Assembly (NCBI GenBank): GCA_028456385.1
Contig: JALNQF010000081.1
Coordinates: 1-64,000 of the forward strand
From: Ophiosphaerella korrae
Taxonomy: Eukaryota; Ascomycota; Dothideomycetes; Pleosporales; Phaeosphaeriaceae
Length of the DNA stretch: 64,000 nt
Reading direction: 5' to 3'
Below are positions 34,961 to 44,392 of this stretch, one piece after another. Made by a program: the position numbers and the translations under genes. How positions within the stretch are numbered: the first letter of the stretch is position 1; each line of letters opens with the position of its first letter. Below the pieces are notes generated by a model. It saw only the letters and a program-made list of their open reading frames with translations. It searched no databases and was not told the DNA's origin.

Positions 34961-36434
34961 ATGGGGCTGCTCAGGTTCCCTTTCAGGTTTGGAGCATGGA
35001 GTATTCGGGCCGCCGACAGCGACCTTTTTGGCATTTGCAGGCGTTCGGAGTCATAAGGACTTCTCAACTTAGGCGAGTTCTTCTGTGAGCGCTAGATAGG
35101 GAATAGGGAGTGTGTACGTGCACAAATTAACTCACTTGCTTCAATATCAGGCGCCATTGTCTTCCAAGCTTTCTGCGAGGTTGTTGAATGAATCATTGAC
35201 ATCATCCGGCTGCGAGTAGTTCTGGTTCAGCTATGACTACCTATTGGTCAGGTGTGGCTGCGGGCCGTGTGTGGCTCAGGAACGAACTGATCCGACCAAC
35301 GGTGCATTGACTTAGTGCCTGGAAATAATATCTAATTCGAGTGTCTGTGACCGGTTGTTCGCGAGGTGTTCGGGACCACACGCCTGAGGTTTCAGTGCCG
35401 TCTCGGATCTGCGAACTCAACACCATCATACATCGTGAACGCCGCCCCCACTAACGCTACTTAGGACCCCACGATGTCTCACACAGGGCGCCAGATACAT
35501 GTGATATGATCACCTGAGGTGAGGCTTTAGGTACCCAGTCCGATAGGCTTTCAAAACAACTGATCAGCCATGTATCAGAATGGCCGAAGAAGATTGAAGC
35601 GCTCATGTCTCTTCAAGCCCAATCTGTGTTTAGTGAACGTCAACAATTTCAAGGAATAACCTATAAGTCATAAGAACAAGAGAGAGATTGCAGTCACATA
35701 GGTAGGTAGGTAGGTAGATAGAAAGAGCCACGTCGAGACATTGGAATGACTCGTTCATAACTCTTTCGGGCCTTCCTTTCCCCAACATAGCCGCCGTTGC
35801 TCACTGGGCAGATCATCCAACATCTCAAACAGTCTCCCTACATACAGGATCATCCGGGCCCCTGTGGCACTCCGCATAGTCGGCTTCATCCGACACTTTC
35901 ACGACATGTATATCTTGGCGAGTACCCGGATCTTGTGGATCCGCCATCCTGAGGCCATCATCTAAGCCTGAGTCTGCAAGGCGCAACAGTCAAGCATTCT
36001 TGGCAATGGTTTGGTTGTCCATCACCTTGCTTGGCGCGCACGGGTTGAGGTTCACCGCAGGCATGACGGGTGCCAGAACCGGTCGCCTGCAGCCAATCTT
36101 ACTCCTGTAACAACGGCAATACAGGGGCAACTACCGAGAGGTGTTACTAGGTAGCTGGTAAATGTAGAATACCCAACGGCATAGATTTTGGATATAAGCT
36201 GATGTAGGGTCGCACATCGGTTAATCTTCATCCACACTCCCTTCACCTTCAAGGCAAACACTCTCTTCTCCGCCCATTTAATACTTTCTTTCTTCGCGAC
36301 TTTGATAGTCTGCTTATTCACCTTCCTTCATTCATTCATTCATCCATTCATCTAATACGTCCGTGACGTTTAATTCTATCCTTCTAATTCACTCCTTACA
36401 GTATTATTTGGGCCCCCAAAACAACAACCTAAAA
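34961..36434. other. Intergenic, with small tandem repeats
   Basis: No gene supported over 1.47 kb. Contains a (GTAG)n tract at about 35699-35718 and a CATT-rich leader at about 36328-36353 before the repeat-protein gene. A minus-strand frame at 36052-36321 has no features. Confidence 0.6.
35699..35718. repeat. (GTAG)n microsatellite
   Basis: About five copies of TAGG/GTAG in tandem, then GATAGA. Confidence 0.9.
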
Positions 36435-37580
36435 ATGTCTTTCAAAACCTTCGCTACTCTTGCACTCGCGGCTGGTCTCGCTACTGCTAAGCCCATTGCT
36501 GCTCCCCAACCCCAGTCATCCAACAACATCTTCGGTGGCAGGCAAGGCTTCAATGGCGCGGTTGTGAACGGCTTCAACGGCAAGGGCTTCAACTTCGCCG
36601 ACGGCTTCAACAACTTCAACCAGCAACAGCAAGTTATCCAAATCCAGGAGCAGAACCTTCAGATCGTCGACAACGGCTTCCAAAGGCAAGTCGTCCAGCA
36701 AGTCAACCAAGTCCTCGTCGTCGACCAGGTCAACAACGGTTTCAACAACAACCTCAACAACGTCTTCCGCAAGAGCAACTTCCGCAATCAGTTCCAGCAG
36801 GTTGCCACAGTCATGCTTGTTGTGCAGGAGATTCAGGTTTCCGTTGACAATGGGCGCGGTGGTCGCTTCGAGCAGAACGTCTTCGCTCAGAGCGCTGTCA
36901 TCGCAAACAGGGGTGCTTTCCAGACCCAGACCATTATGGTCTTCGACCAGCGCAAGCTCGTCGCACAAGACATCCTTGGCGGCGGCGCCTTCGACAGAAT
37001 CGGCCAATTCAACGGCATCGCTGGCGCAACCGGCGACCTCAACAAGGCTTTCCCCACCAAAACTCAGGGCATCCAGCTCTTTGGCTCCAAGCCCACTTGG
37101 TCCGCTGTCGCTGCCGACCCTGCTGCTACTCTCGGCGGCATCTGGCAAGACGCCATCCAGGATATCCAGAAGGGCGACAACGACCAGAAGGACAACGACT
37201 TGAACAACCAGATCGCCGCCGAGGAGAAGAAGAAGCTCGACGAGGCCCAGAACCAGCAGAAGCAGGACCAGCAGAAGCAGGACCAACAGAAGCAGGACCA
37301 ACAGAAGCAGGACCAACAGAAGCAGGACCAACAGAAGCAGGACCAACAGAAGCAGGACCAACAGAAGCAGGACCAACAGAAGCAGGACCAACAGAAGCAG
37401 GACCAACAGAAGCAGGACGAGCAGAAGCAGGACGAGCAGAAGCAGGACGAGCAGAAGCAGGCTGAGCAAGACCAGCAAAAGCAGGACGAGCAGAAGCAGG
37501 CCGAGCAAGACCAGCAGAAGCAAGATGAGCAGAAGCAAGCCGAGGAGGACAAGGCCGCCAACGCCACCCAGAAGGCATAA
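36435..37580 (+). CDS. Secreted Gln/Lys/Asp repeat protein
   Basis: Intronless, 381 aa. A signal peptide is evident (MSFKTFATLALAAGLATAKP, cleavage near residue 18-20). Residues about 30-110 are Asn/Gln/Phe/Gly-rich (GFNGKGFNFADGFNNF), 110-260 a probable globular part with repeated valine/glutamine strands and a WSAVAADPAATLGGIWQ segment. Residues about 273-375 are tandem pentapeptides QQKQD (eleven near-identical copies), grading into EQKQD and EQKQAEQD. The repeat is highly charged and probably helical or disordered. I do not recognise the family; similar secreted fungal proteins with Asn/Gln-rich heads occur in Dothideomycetes and are often called hypothetical. The start at 36435 is preferred over an upstream ATG (36363) because it yields the clean signal peptide. 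Copy number is likely to vary between strains. Confidence 0.85.
   Translation: MSFKTFATLALAAGLATAKPIAAPQPQSSNNIFGGRQGFNGAVVNGFNGKGFNFADGFNNFNQQQQVIQIQEQNLQIVDNGFQRQVVQQVNQVLVVDQVNNGFNNNLNNVFRKSNFRNQFQQVATVMLVVQEIQVSVDNGRGGRFEQNVFAQSAVIANRGAFQTQTIMVFDQRKLVAQDILGGGAFDRIGQFNGIAGATGDLNKAFPTKTQGIQLFGSKPTWSAVAADPAATLGGIWQDAIQDIQKGDNDQKDNDLNNQIAAEEKKKLDEAQNQQKQDQQKQDQQKQDQQKQDQQKQDQQKQDQQKQDQQKQDQQKQDQQKQDQQKQDEQKQDEQKQDEQKQAEQDQQKQDEQKQAEQDQQKQDEQKQAEEDKAANATQKA
37253..37546 (+). repeat. 15-bp coding tandem repeat (QQKQD units)
   Basis: Unit CAGAAGCAGGACCAA repeated with almost no divergence about eleven times from 37253 to 37417, then variants with GAG and GCT/GCC codons. The near-identity at synonymous sites points to recent expansion by slippage or unequal exchange. 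Because the unit length is divisible by three and lacks stops in several frames, the opposite strand and alternate frames are also open. Confidence 0.95.
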
Positions 37581-38348
37581 ACGACTGTATGACATGCTTC
37601 TACTGCTGCTAGAAACTAGTCGTCGGTCATCAGCCCCAAGTTGCACACGAGAGAGAAAGAGAACAGACAAAAGAAAAACTGAGTTGGCAAAGAGCAATAA
37701 AGATACCCTTGTGGTTTGCGCGAGTAAAGCAGGTAGCAATTTACGCCTTGGGAATTTCATGAGCGTGGAACGGACTCTTAGCGATGAAATCTAGCTCTCG
37801 ACAGGTTCGGGGATTACTACGTAGTTGAAATGAATATGAACAATGTTTAAACCTACTTTGCAGGCTTTCTGCGTGAGGTAGTGGGAGCTTGGTGGTGTCC
37901 TTTTTGAAAATACCTCCATCCTCCAATCTAACTGAATATGACACTTCAGGTCTCTACTCTACGTGACTTCAAGGGGTATCTGGGGTCGCTACTACCGATA
38001 AAACGCGCCGTAGTGTTCTAGGACATGTTGACGGAGTCGAGGGGGGGTGTTGAGCGTGGTAAAAGATAAGGCGCATGACATTGAGAAAGGGCAGTGGTTG
38101 GGCAAGCTTTCAGGAGTACAATTTTTTTTGATGACCATTTCATAGTAATACGTAAAAAAAAAAAAAACATATCTGTTGAAATCTACGCCCACAAAAGTGA
38201 CTACATGGCACAATTTAAAATAATAATAATAATAATAATCAAGCCTGTGTAATAAATCTAATGTCATCAGATTAAATCCAGTCATGATTCAAACCCATGC
38301 TCAACCTCAATCCTCCTTGGGCACATACTTCATCTCTGCGCCTTGTAA
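37581..38348. other. Intergenic, low-complexity tracts
   Basis: 3' flank of the repeat-protein gene. Includes a poly-A tract (about 38154-38167) and an (ATA)n microsatellite (about 38217-38240). Nothing coding recognised. Confidence 0.6.
38217..38240. repeat. (ATA)n microsatellite
   Basis: Seven to eight tandem AAT/ATA trinucleotides. Confidence 0.92.
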
Positions 38349-40122
38349 TCAAGCCTCCATTTTCCTAGTATATTCTTCCATGTCCGTAACCCCAGTGGCA
38401 TTGTGCACCTGATCCGCGGATGAAGCACTAAGCCCATGAAACAAAAGTGTCAGCGGGAACGGTTTCCACACTGCCACCTTGCGTCGTGCCGACTGTGCAA
38501 TAACAAGCCCAAGAAAGAACAAAGTTGAGGCGAGGAGAGTGGCTGGAAACACCAATCAAGGCCAGCAAATCATAATGTAAACTTCTTGCTTATAGGATAT
38601 ACCCTTGACCGGACTATCTGCTGGTATTACGTCTCCATGTTTTGACACTTGGTCGCTGGGGTTGGCTGAGCGAAGGTAGGTCGTCATTGTCTTAGCTAGG
38701 TTCTGGAGAACCTCCCCGGTATCTTTCCGCAGGAATGAATAAAAAAAGGTCCATATTGGCTATGTCGCTCCATTGTGGTCGTAGAGAGCTAAACTTCACT
38801 TCCCCTAGCTCTGAGTTGAGTTGTACTATTGCTTCGCCGTTGGTGAACTTCAGTTTTTTTTTTTCTAGCTGCTTTTGCAAAGCATAATGTGCAAAGGAGC
38901 CGACAATGAGATTAGACGCCGAAGAAGCTGTTTCGATCGTTTGTGGAGCAGGGTCGATAGTCAGATTTCCGTCGTTCCAAAATGACTCATTTCCATAGGC
39001 ATTCCATATTCTCCCTAAGTTGTCTGTTCTTTACATTACTTTCGTAGGTATTGGCGCACCAGGATACGGTGCATTGGTAGGCATTAGCATAAATCGACCC
39101 ATTTGCCCAGCTGAAAACTGTTAAGCGCTGGCCCTAAGGGGGCCAATTAGGTTTTAGTAGAGCGACTAGCTGTATAAATGCCCCTCAGAGGAGGTGCTGC
39201 GTAAGGCAGCGATTACTCTATCAATAACTACAGACGCCGTTATCCTTCCCCTATCTACTACTATATCTATCCTACCCAAGACGCAGTGATTAATTACTGT
39301 GAGTTTAACAAAAACCTTCAAGTTGGTGAACTGAGGAAGGGTTTCGCCAGTCAGATTGGACGACTATTATACGCGTTTTGTCTGCCGGACCTCCCACATA
39401 AATAGTTTGTATCATTTGTACCCCATTAGGGACATAATAGAGACAGTAATTCATAGATTCGATATGACTTGGATATTGCATCGAGCAGTTCTTTCTTATA
39501 GTAGAGGTGATGTCTTCGCAGCTAGACCAAACTGCCAACGACTGAAATGGGAGGGAACTCGCACTCACTAGGTGGGCACGAGGGCAGCACGTCCAAAAAT
39601 CTTTGTTGGGACTTTTCAGATGCGGAGGGAAGCCCCAAATATAAAGCCCCTATTGCACTTGGTTTGGGCGAATCGGCCACCTCGGGACCTGTAGCGAAGC
39701 CGAATAATATTGCGAGCGAGGAAGTCTGGCCTCCTATTTTGACTCAGTCCTGCGAGTCCGAACAGTGATCGATTGCTGAATAATAGGATCGATTCAAACC
39801 GCTAATATTGTAAGTAACGAGCCTACACATAGTGACGAGGACGGTTCGAAGGATGTGGAGTAACTTCACTTACGCTTTTTGATTGAATCTTCGGCTGTTT
39901 CTCTGGACCTGAAGGGATTCCAATATTTGTTTCTGAGGAAGAGTCTTCACGACTCTGGTTGTTATTGTCAGACAAGGCTGTATCAGAGGGCGCCGGTTGT
40001 GTAAGTGGCTTTGCAGCATATATCTCGGTTTCATTCGTCCTCGGTCTTGATAGAAGACTTGCTTGCTCATTGTCAACGGGGACTCTTTGCATATTTGTCA
40101 ATTTTTGAATTGATATTATCAA
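38349..40122 (-). pseudogene. Decayed DUF3176-like membrane-protein gene, interrupted by a solo LTR
   Basis: On the minus strand, pieces of one protein appear in order but in shifting frames. A disordered N-terminal part lies at 39840-40122. Next comes CPPSECEFPP, which a one-base shift joins to FQSLAVWSSCEDITSTIRKN. Then YANAYQCTVSWCANTY is reached only by bridging the inserted LTR, then IVGSFAHYALQKQLEKKKLK, LQNLAKTMTTYLRSA, and finally a C-terminal membrane helix ATLLASTLFFLGLVIAQSAR with the tail FPLTLLFHGLSASS. This order matches fungal DUF3176-like proteins. Damage seen: an in-frame TGA just before the last helix (38560s), a frame shift at a T run near 38737-38745, others near 39360 and 39550, no recognisable N-terminal membrane helices, and the LTR insertion. 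Some breaks could be introns, but not the TGA or the LTR. Almost certainly not functional. Confidence 0.7.
39119..39310. mobile_element. Solo LTR (192 bp) with 5-bp target site duplication
   Basis: Begins TGTTAAGC and ends GTTTAACA, an imperfect 8-bp inverted repeat with the TG...CA ends of LTR retrotransposons. It is flanked on both sides by the direct duplication AAAAC (39114-39118 and 39311-39315). A TATAAAT lies inside at about 39172. No gag/pol sequence is present, so it is the product of LTR-LTR recombination. It sits within the DUF3176-like coding remnant: sequence either side reads as that protein when the LTR and one AAAAC are set aside. Confidence 0.8.
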
Positions 40123-40451
40123 CTAGCTAGTTCTGCAAGGCTACCCACTAAAAGCATACCACAGTACACAGCCCGAACTTTGTTGTTACAATGCTACCCT
40201 CTACGTCACGATGTGAAAAGCCCCTCTTCTTGCAGCACACAGGTGGCCAACGTTTCTGAAAACTTGTGCCACACTACTTGTCGATTTGAACTAAGCTAGT
40301 GTGACACTGCAATCGATCGAACTCTGAATATTAAAGGTAGATTGGCATTTGTAGGAACAAGAATCCCAAATATTGCATGTTCATCACACAGACAACGTGC
40401 TCAAACAACAAAACACATAAATACTAAATACACTAGTTCCCCAATTACAAA
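40123..40451. other. Intergenic, nothing recognised
   Basis: Short AT-rich region between the decayed gene and the 3' end of VPS3. Confidence 0.6.
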
Positions 40452-43400
40452 CTACACCTCCCCACTAACCCTCTCAACCCTCCCCCCACCTTCCTCCCTC
40501 TTCTCCACAAGCTCCCCACTAACCTGGCTATTGACCGCATCACTCAACGCCCTCACAACCCCACTCTCCGCCCTCTCCCTAACCAGCGCCCTCAAACTAT
40601 TGATCAAATACGCGGAGAAAACATCCACGCTCCAATCATCCGGCAACGCCACCAAAACATCAGCAATGTCAAACCAGCCCGCAAAGCGCTCGAGCAGCTC
40701 ACTTGAGCGCTCGACGCGTTGCGCAAGGTCGTCAAGCAGTAAGTAGTCGCGGAGCAAGAAGTTCAAGAGGATGGATTGCTGGGCGCGGGAGGGGATGTCT
40801 GATTGAGGGATGGGGAGTGCGCCTGCGGTGGGGGGGCGGAAGATGGAGCGGTAGCCGTAGAGACAGTAGGAGATGGCGGTGTTGAAATCGCCGAGGCCGT
40901 GGACGAGGAGGTGGAGAGCTTCTTGGTCGCGGGACTGGCGGCCGTTGAGGATAATCATTTCGGGGATGAGCTCTTGCTCGTAGGGTTGGAGGCGTGTGAG
41001 GATGGTGGTGACGTCGTAGGAGGAGGTGGCGGGTTGGTTGGAGCCGAGAAGCTGGAGGAGGCGGAGGCGCGCGTGCCACCATTCGGCGGGGATTGCGTTG
41101 TCGGTGATGAAACTATGGTATGTGGGCTTTGGGGGCACGAGGATGCGGTAGGTTTCGTAGGTTTGTGCTAGGGTTTTTCGAGATGAAGAGTTGTTTTCGA
41201 GCTCGGCTATGACGGTGTCGAGGTAGAATGCAATTAGTTCGTTAACATACTGTGTGTGCTTTTTGCCGAAGACGAGATATTCTAGGTACTCTTTGACCGC
41301 GCCAGGCGCCTTCTCGCGTAAGAGTGCGACGGCTCGAGTAGGCTCGAATTTCACGCGACTTTGGTCGTCTGCAAAGATCTGCACACCCAATTTGGGGTTG
41401 CGATTCGCAAGCCAGGTACCATACTCTTCGACAAGAGCCTGGTCACGAATGCGGGAAAGATATCCTCGTAAGGTGTGCTCACCATCAACAAACTCACCAC
41501 CTCGATCTTCCTCACCTTCAAGGATTCGCCTCCAAGTAGATAGCACTTTCGACCACTTTACTGCCGCTTTACAGTTGCTCTGGTATAGGCGGCTGAGAAG
41601 ATAAAGGCGTTTGAAAGACTCAAGCAATTCGACTGCACGGTCGAAGCACTCCACTTCCTTATCAACGAGCTCATTAAGCTCGGCGCGATGTGTGCCGGGA
41701 CTCGAGGTGCCCTTGGAACTGCTCTGATCTAGAAGCAGGAGGATATGCAGCAATGCCGCGTCCACACTCTGGAATACATAGGGATCATTGGTAACACTAG
41801 CCATGCCTTTTTGCTTTTTCCAGAATTGCAGATATCTCTTTACGAAATGAAGTAAATTATCGCCAAATGGGCCATTGACATCAGTCGGCAAAGTGGAGAG
41901 GTCGTTTTGCTGTAAAAATTGCTCAACAAGGGTGGTAATACCACCGGAGATCTGAATACCCTCTGGCCCGTGCACAACTTCTTTATTTAGGGTTGGTAAG
42001 AGGCTCAAGACGACACGTGGGTCCATTTCGCCCTCAATGAGCGCTTGCTCAGTAATTCTTTTTTCGTTCTCAAAAATGATGATGTTTGTCTTGGTGCGAA
42101 GTATCACATCCATGAACAGCATGACGGATGCCTTCTGACGGATGTAAATGAGACCCAGATACTCTGATTCGTTGCGCGGCTCTTGACCACGTATATCCCC
42201 GAGTATAATTTCTAGTTGCCGCCGGTTAGGTTGGATGCGCGTCCCATCTCCTGTTGGCGTAAACTGTGCTTCCTCTATTCGAGCGTCTAATCGTGTGACA
42301 AGCGGATTTCGAACAGTCCACCATATCTGATCTCCAGCCCACAGTACATTTTGGGTCTGTAATTTTGAAAGCCGCTCAGTAAACTCTCGGTCGGCCTTGA
42401 TCTGTGCTGTCGTGGCGCTCCTTCCTTTCACCTTTGAAATTGATGTGGAACCGAGTTCTAACCGTTTTATTGAAAGCTTTGCTCCAATCTCGGACAGTAT
42501 TAGATCATACGGCTGAATGACGGTGCGCATACCTAATGGCATTGATATATGTGTTCCCTTGCCTTGCGTCGATACACCTAGCCCGGTGAGATTTAGCCAT
42601 TCCTTGTCACTTTCTGCTTCGCCAGCGTCAATGTCCCATCTTTGAATCTCAACTCCGTAAACAACTCCATCGTCTTCTTTCCGGTGCACGGCAGCCATGA
42701 TATAGCCTGCCTCAGCATCCACATCAGGACCCATGGATGCTGACAAATCTATGCCCGAGCCATCCACAATGAGAGCGTCAGGGTAACTGCTGAATTGTAT
42801 GCTTCCCCTACACATATCGCCGTCTAGGTTGACAAACATTCCGACAGCTGGCTCAGAGGGGGTGGTACCGACAGTGAGTAGAAATTCGTTGGGATTAGGT
42901 GAGGCTATATGAGGTCTCAATGGAACGAATGGTGGTGGTTGAGGTGTTTCGTCCACTTGTGCTTGAACAGCATTGTTTTCAGGAGGTGGCGGCAATGGTT
43001 TGTCGGGTGTTACCGCGCCGCTTCGGGGAAGACTGGAAGATCTTTCTGGCAGCTCATTTGTGGGCAATCGGGCGGGCGAGTGGCCAGGTGCTGGCGAAAT
43101 ACTCCTTGAGAGTGACTCTGGCACATCAAAGCCATATCGCTGGCGTGGGGGACGTGGGCTCTCGGTTCGCGAAGGGCCGCCAACCAGTCCTAGAACGTTT
43201 AGACTCGTGCTTCTGGAATGACCACGCTGCTCTTCTTGGATTCGAGGCTGTGGGCTTGCGGACGAGACGCTTCGTGATGGTGGCTGAGATGTGGTTGCGA
43301 GGCTTTCTGCAGCCCCACCCACATGGCCAGCGTTTGGATCGAGCGACGATATGGGAAATAGTCCAATCTTCTGTTGATGCATGACGTCCAACAGGGCATA

Positions 43401-44080
43401 GGAGTGCGCATCAGCTGCGCATGAGAAGGTGTCTCGTCGCACCGAGACTAGGCAGCCCCCGTACTCGATTGCCTTGAGCGCCCGAGGCGGGGAGTTCTCT
43501 GATATCTGGACCAATCTCAGCCTCTTCTTGAGCCCAATCACGACTACTACGCCGTCCCCAACATGGTCCTCGTCCCGCTCGTTCAGATCGACGCCTCCAA
43601 CCCACAAGCATGGTATGGGCTTGAAGTTAGACTCGGGGCTGAGCTCAGGGAGCGAGTAGATGGAGAAGGTGTTGTTGCATAGAATGCAGGCTTTGCTGGC
43701 TCTAGGGAGCAGGAGGATCTGCTGCACACCCGGGCCGGCAGGATCATTGTGCGGCGGCTCGAGTCTGGAGGCGATGATTGCGGTGGGATCTTCCGAGGCG
43801 TCACTGGGCTCTGGCGGCAGGAGGACAAAGTGGAGGATCTCGGCGGCCGAGGTGCCCACGTAGAGGTTGCCGTCTGGAGTTGATTAGACGGGTCAGCTGA
43901 CATGGGGCAGGAGGCGGTGGCAGCATACATACTCCATACCTCGACACAGGTTATGCGCACACCCGTGGCATCTCCGTCCGCAGACAGCGGCAGGCCGGAC
44001 ACCAGCCTGCGCAGGATAAACGGGCCATCTTGTGGCGGCGGACGGATGGTCAATTGCGAGGGAGACGCTGCTTCTGCCAT
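40452..44080 (-). CDS. VPS3: Vps3-like CORVET subunit (CNH plus Vps39/TGFBRAP1 architecture), two exons
   Basis: Exons 43933-44080 and 40452-43873 (minus) with a 59-bp intron (GTATGT...CTCCAG); 1189 aa. The joined N-terminus reads VRITCVEVWNGNLYVGTSAA, the start of a citron-homology (CNH) beta-propeller. Residues about 200-330 form a disordered Ser/Pro-rich insert within the propeller region. The C-terminal half is alpha-solenoid: VNELIAFYLDTVIAELENN and LIPEMIILNGRQSRDQEALH resemble the Vps39 domain pair, followed by NTAISYCLYGYRSIF. Vps3 replaces Vps39 in CORVET and tethers early endosomes through Rab5/Vps21; Vps39/Vam6 is the main alternative, but length and insert position favour Vps3/TGFBRAP1. 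No RING is seen. It shares a 312-bp upstream region with the Golgi protein gene COY1. Confidence 0.85.
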
Positions 44081-44392
44081 GGTTCCACAAGCAGGCTATG
44101 CGCCATGACCGGCTACCGGCGCAGTCGATGGGAAAAGCATAGGTGCATAGTCGACGTCTTTGCAGAGGCTTGGTCGCGTCGAGTCGCAGCAGCTGGGCAC
44201 CTGGCCGTGCCGTGCAGGGCTGGCCCCCACGCTGCCCCGTGCTCTCCTCCGCAACACTCCCGAGCTGCAACACCAAGCTGTCCGCATACGTAGCCCATAC
44301 ATAGCAATTCACCCAGCTCGACGTGCCACACTTTTGGCTGCATCTGGCACAGGCACAGGCACGCCATTTACACGCGACCACAAAGAGCAGGG
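44081..44392. promoter_or_regulatory. Bidirectional promoter between VPS3 and COY1
   Basis: Only 312 bp separate the two start codons, so regulatory elements are necessarily close or shared. The DNA is GC-rich with CGTCGAG/CTCGACG elements. No TATA box on either strand near the expected positions. The small frames here on both strands are shadows. Confidence 0.6.

Noticed and set aside
37064..37578. Cys/Trp/Ser-rich and Pro/Ala/Gly-rich frames across the repeat
   Set aside because: Frame-shifted readings of the same 15-bp unit, open only because the unit lacks stop codons in those frames.
36516..37760. 414-aa Leu/Val-rich minus-strand frame opposite the repeat-protein gene
   Set aside because: It is the antisense of the 15-bp repeat and Gln-rich codons. 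Poly-Leu pattern follows from the CAG/AAG units. The plus strand has a proper signal peptide and start.
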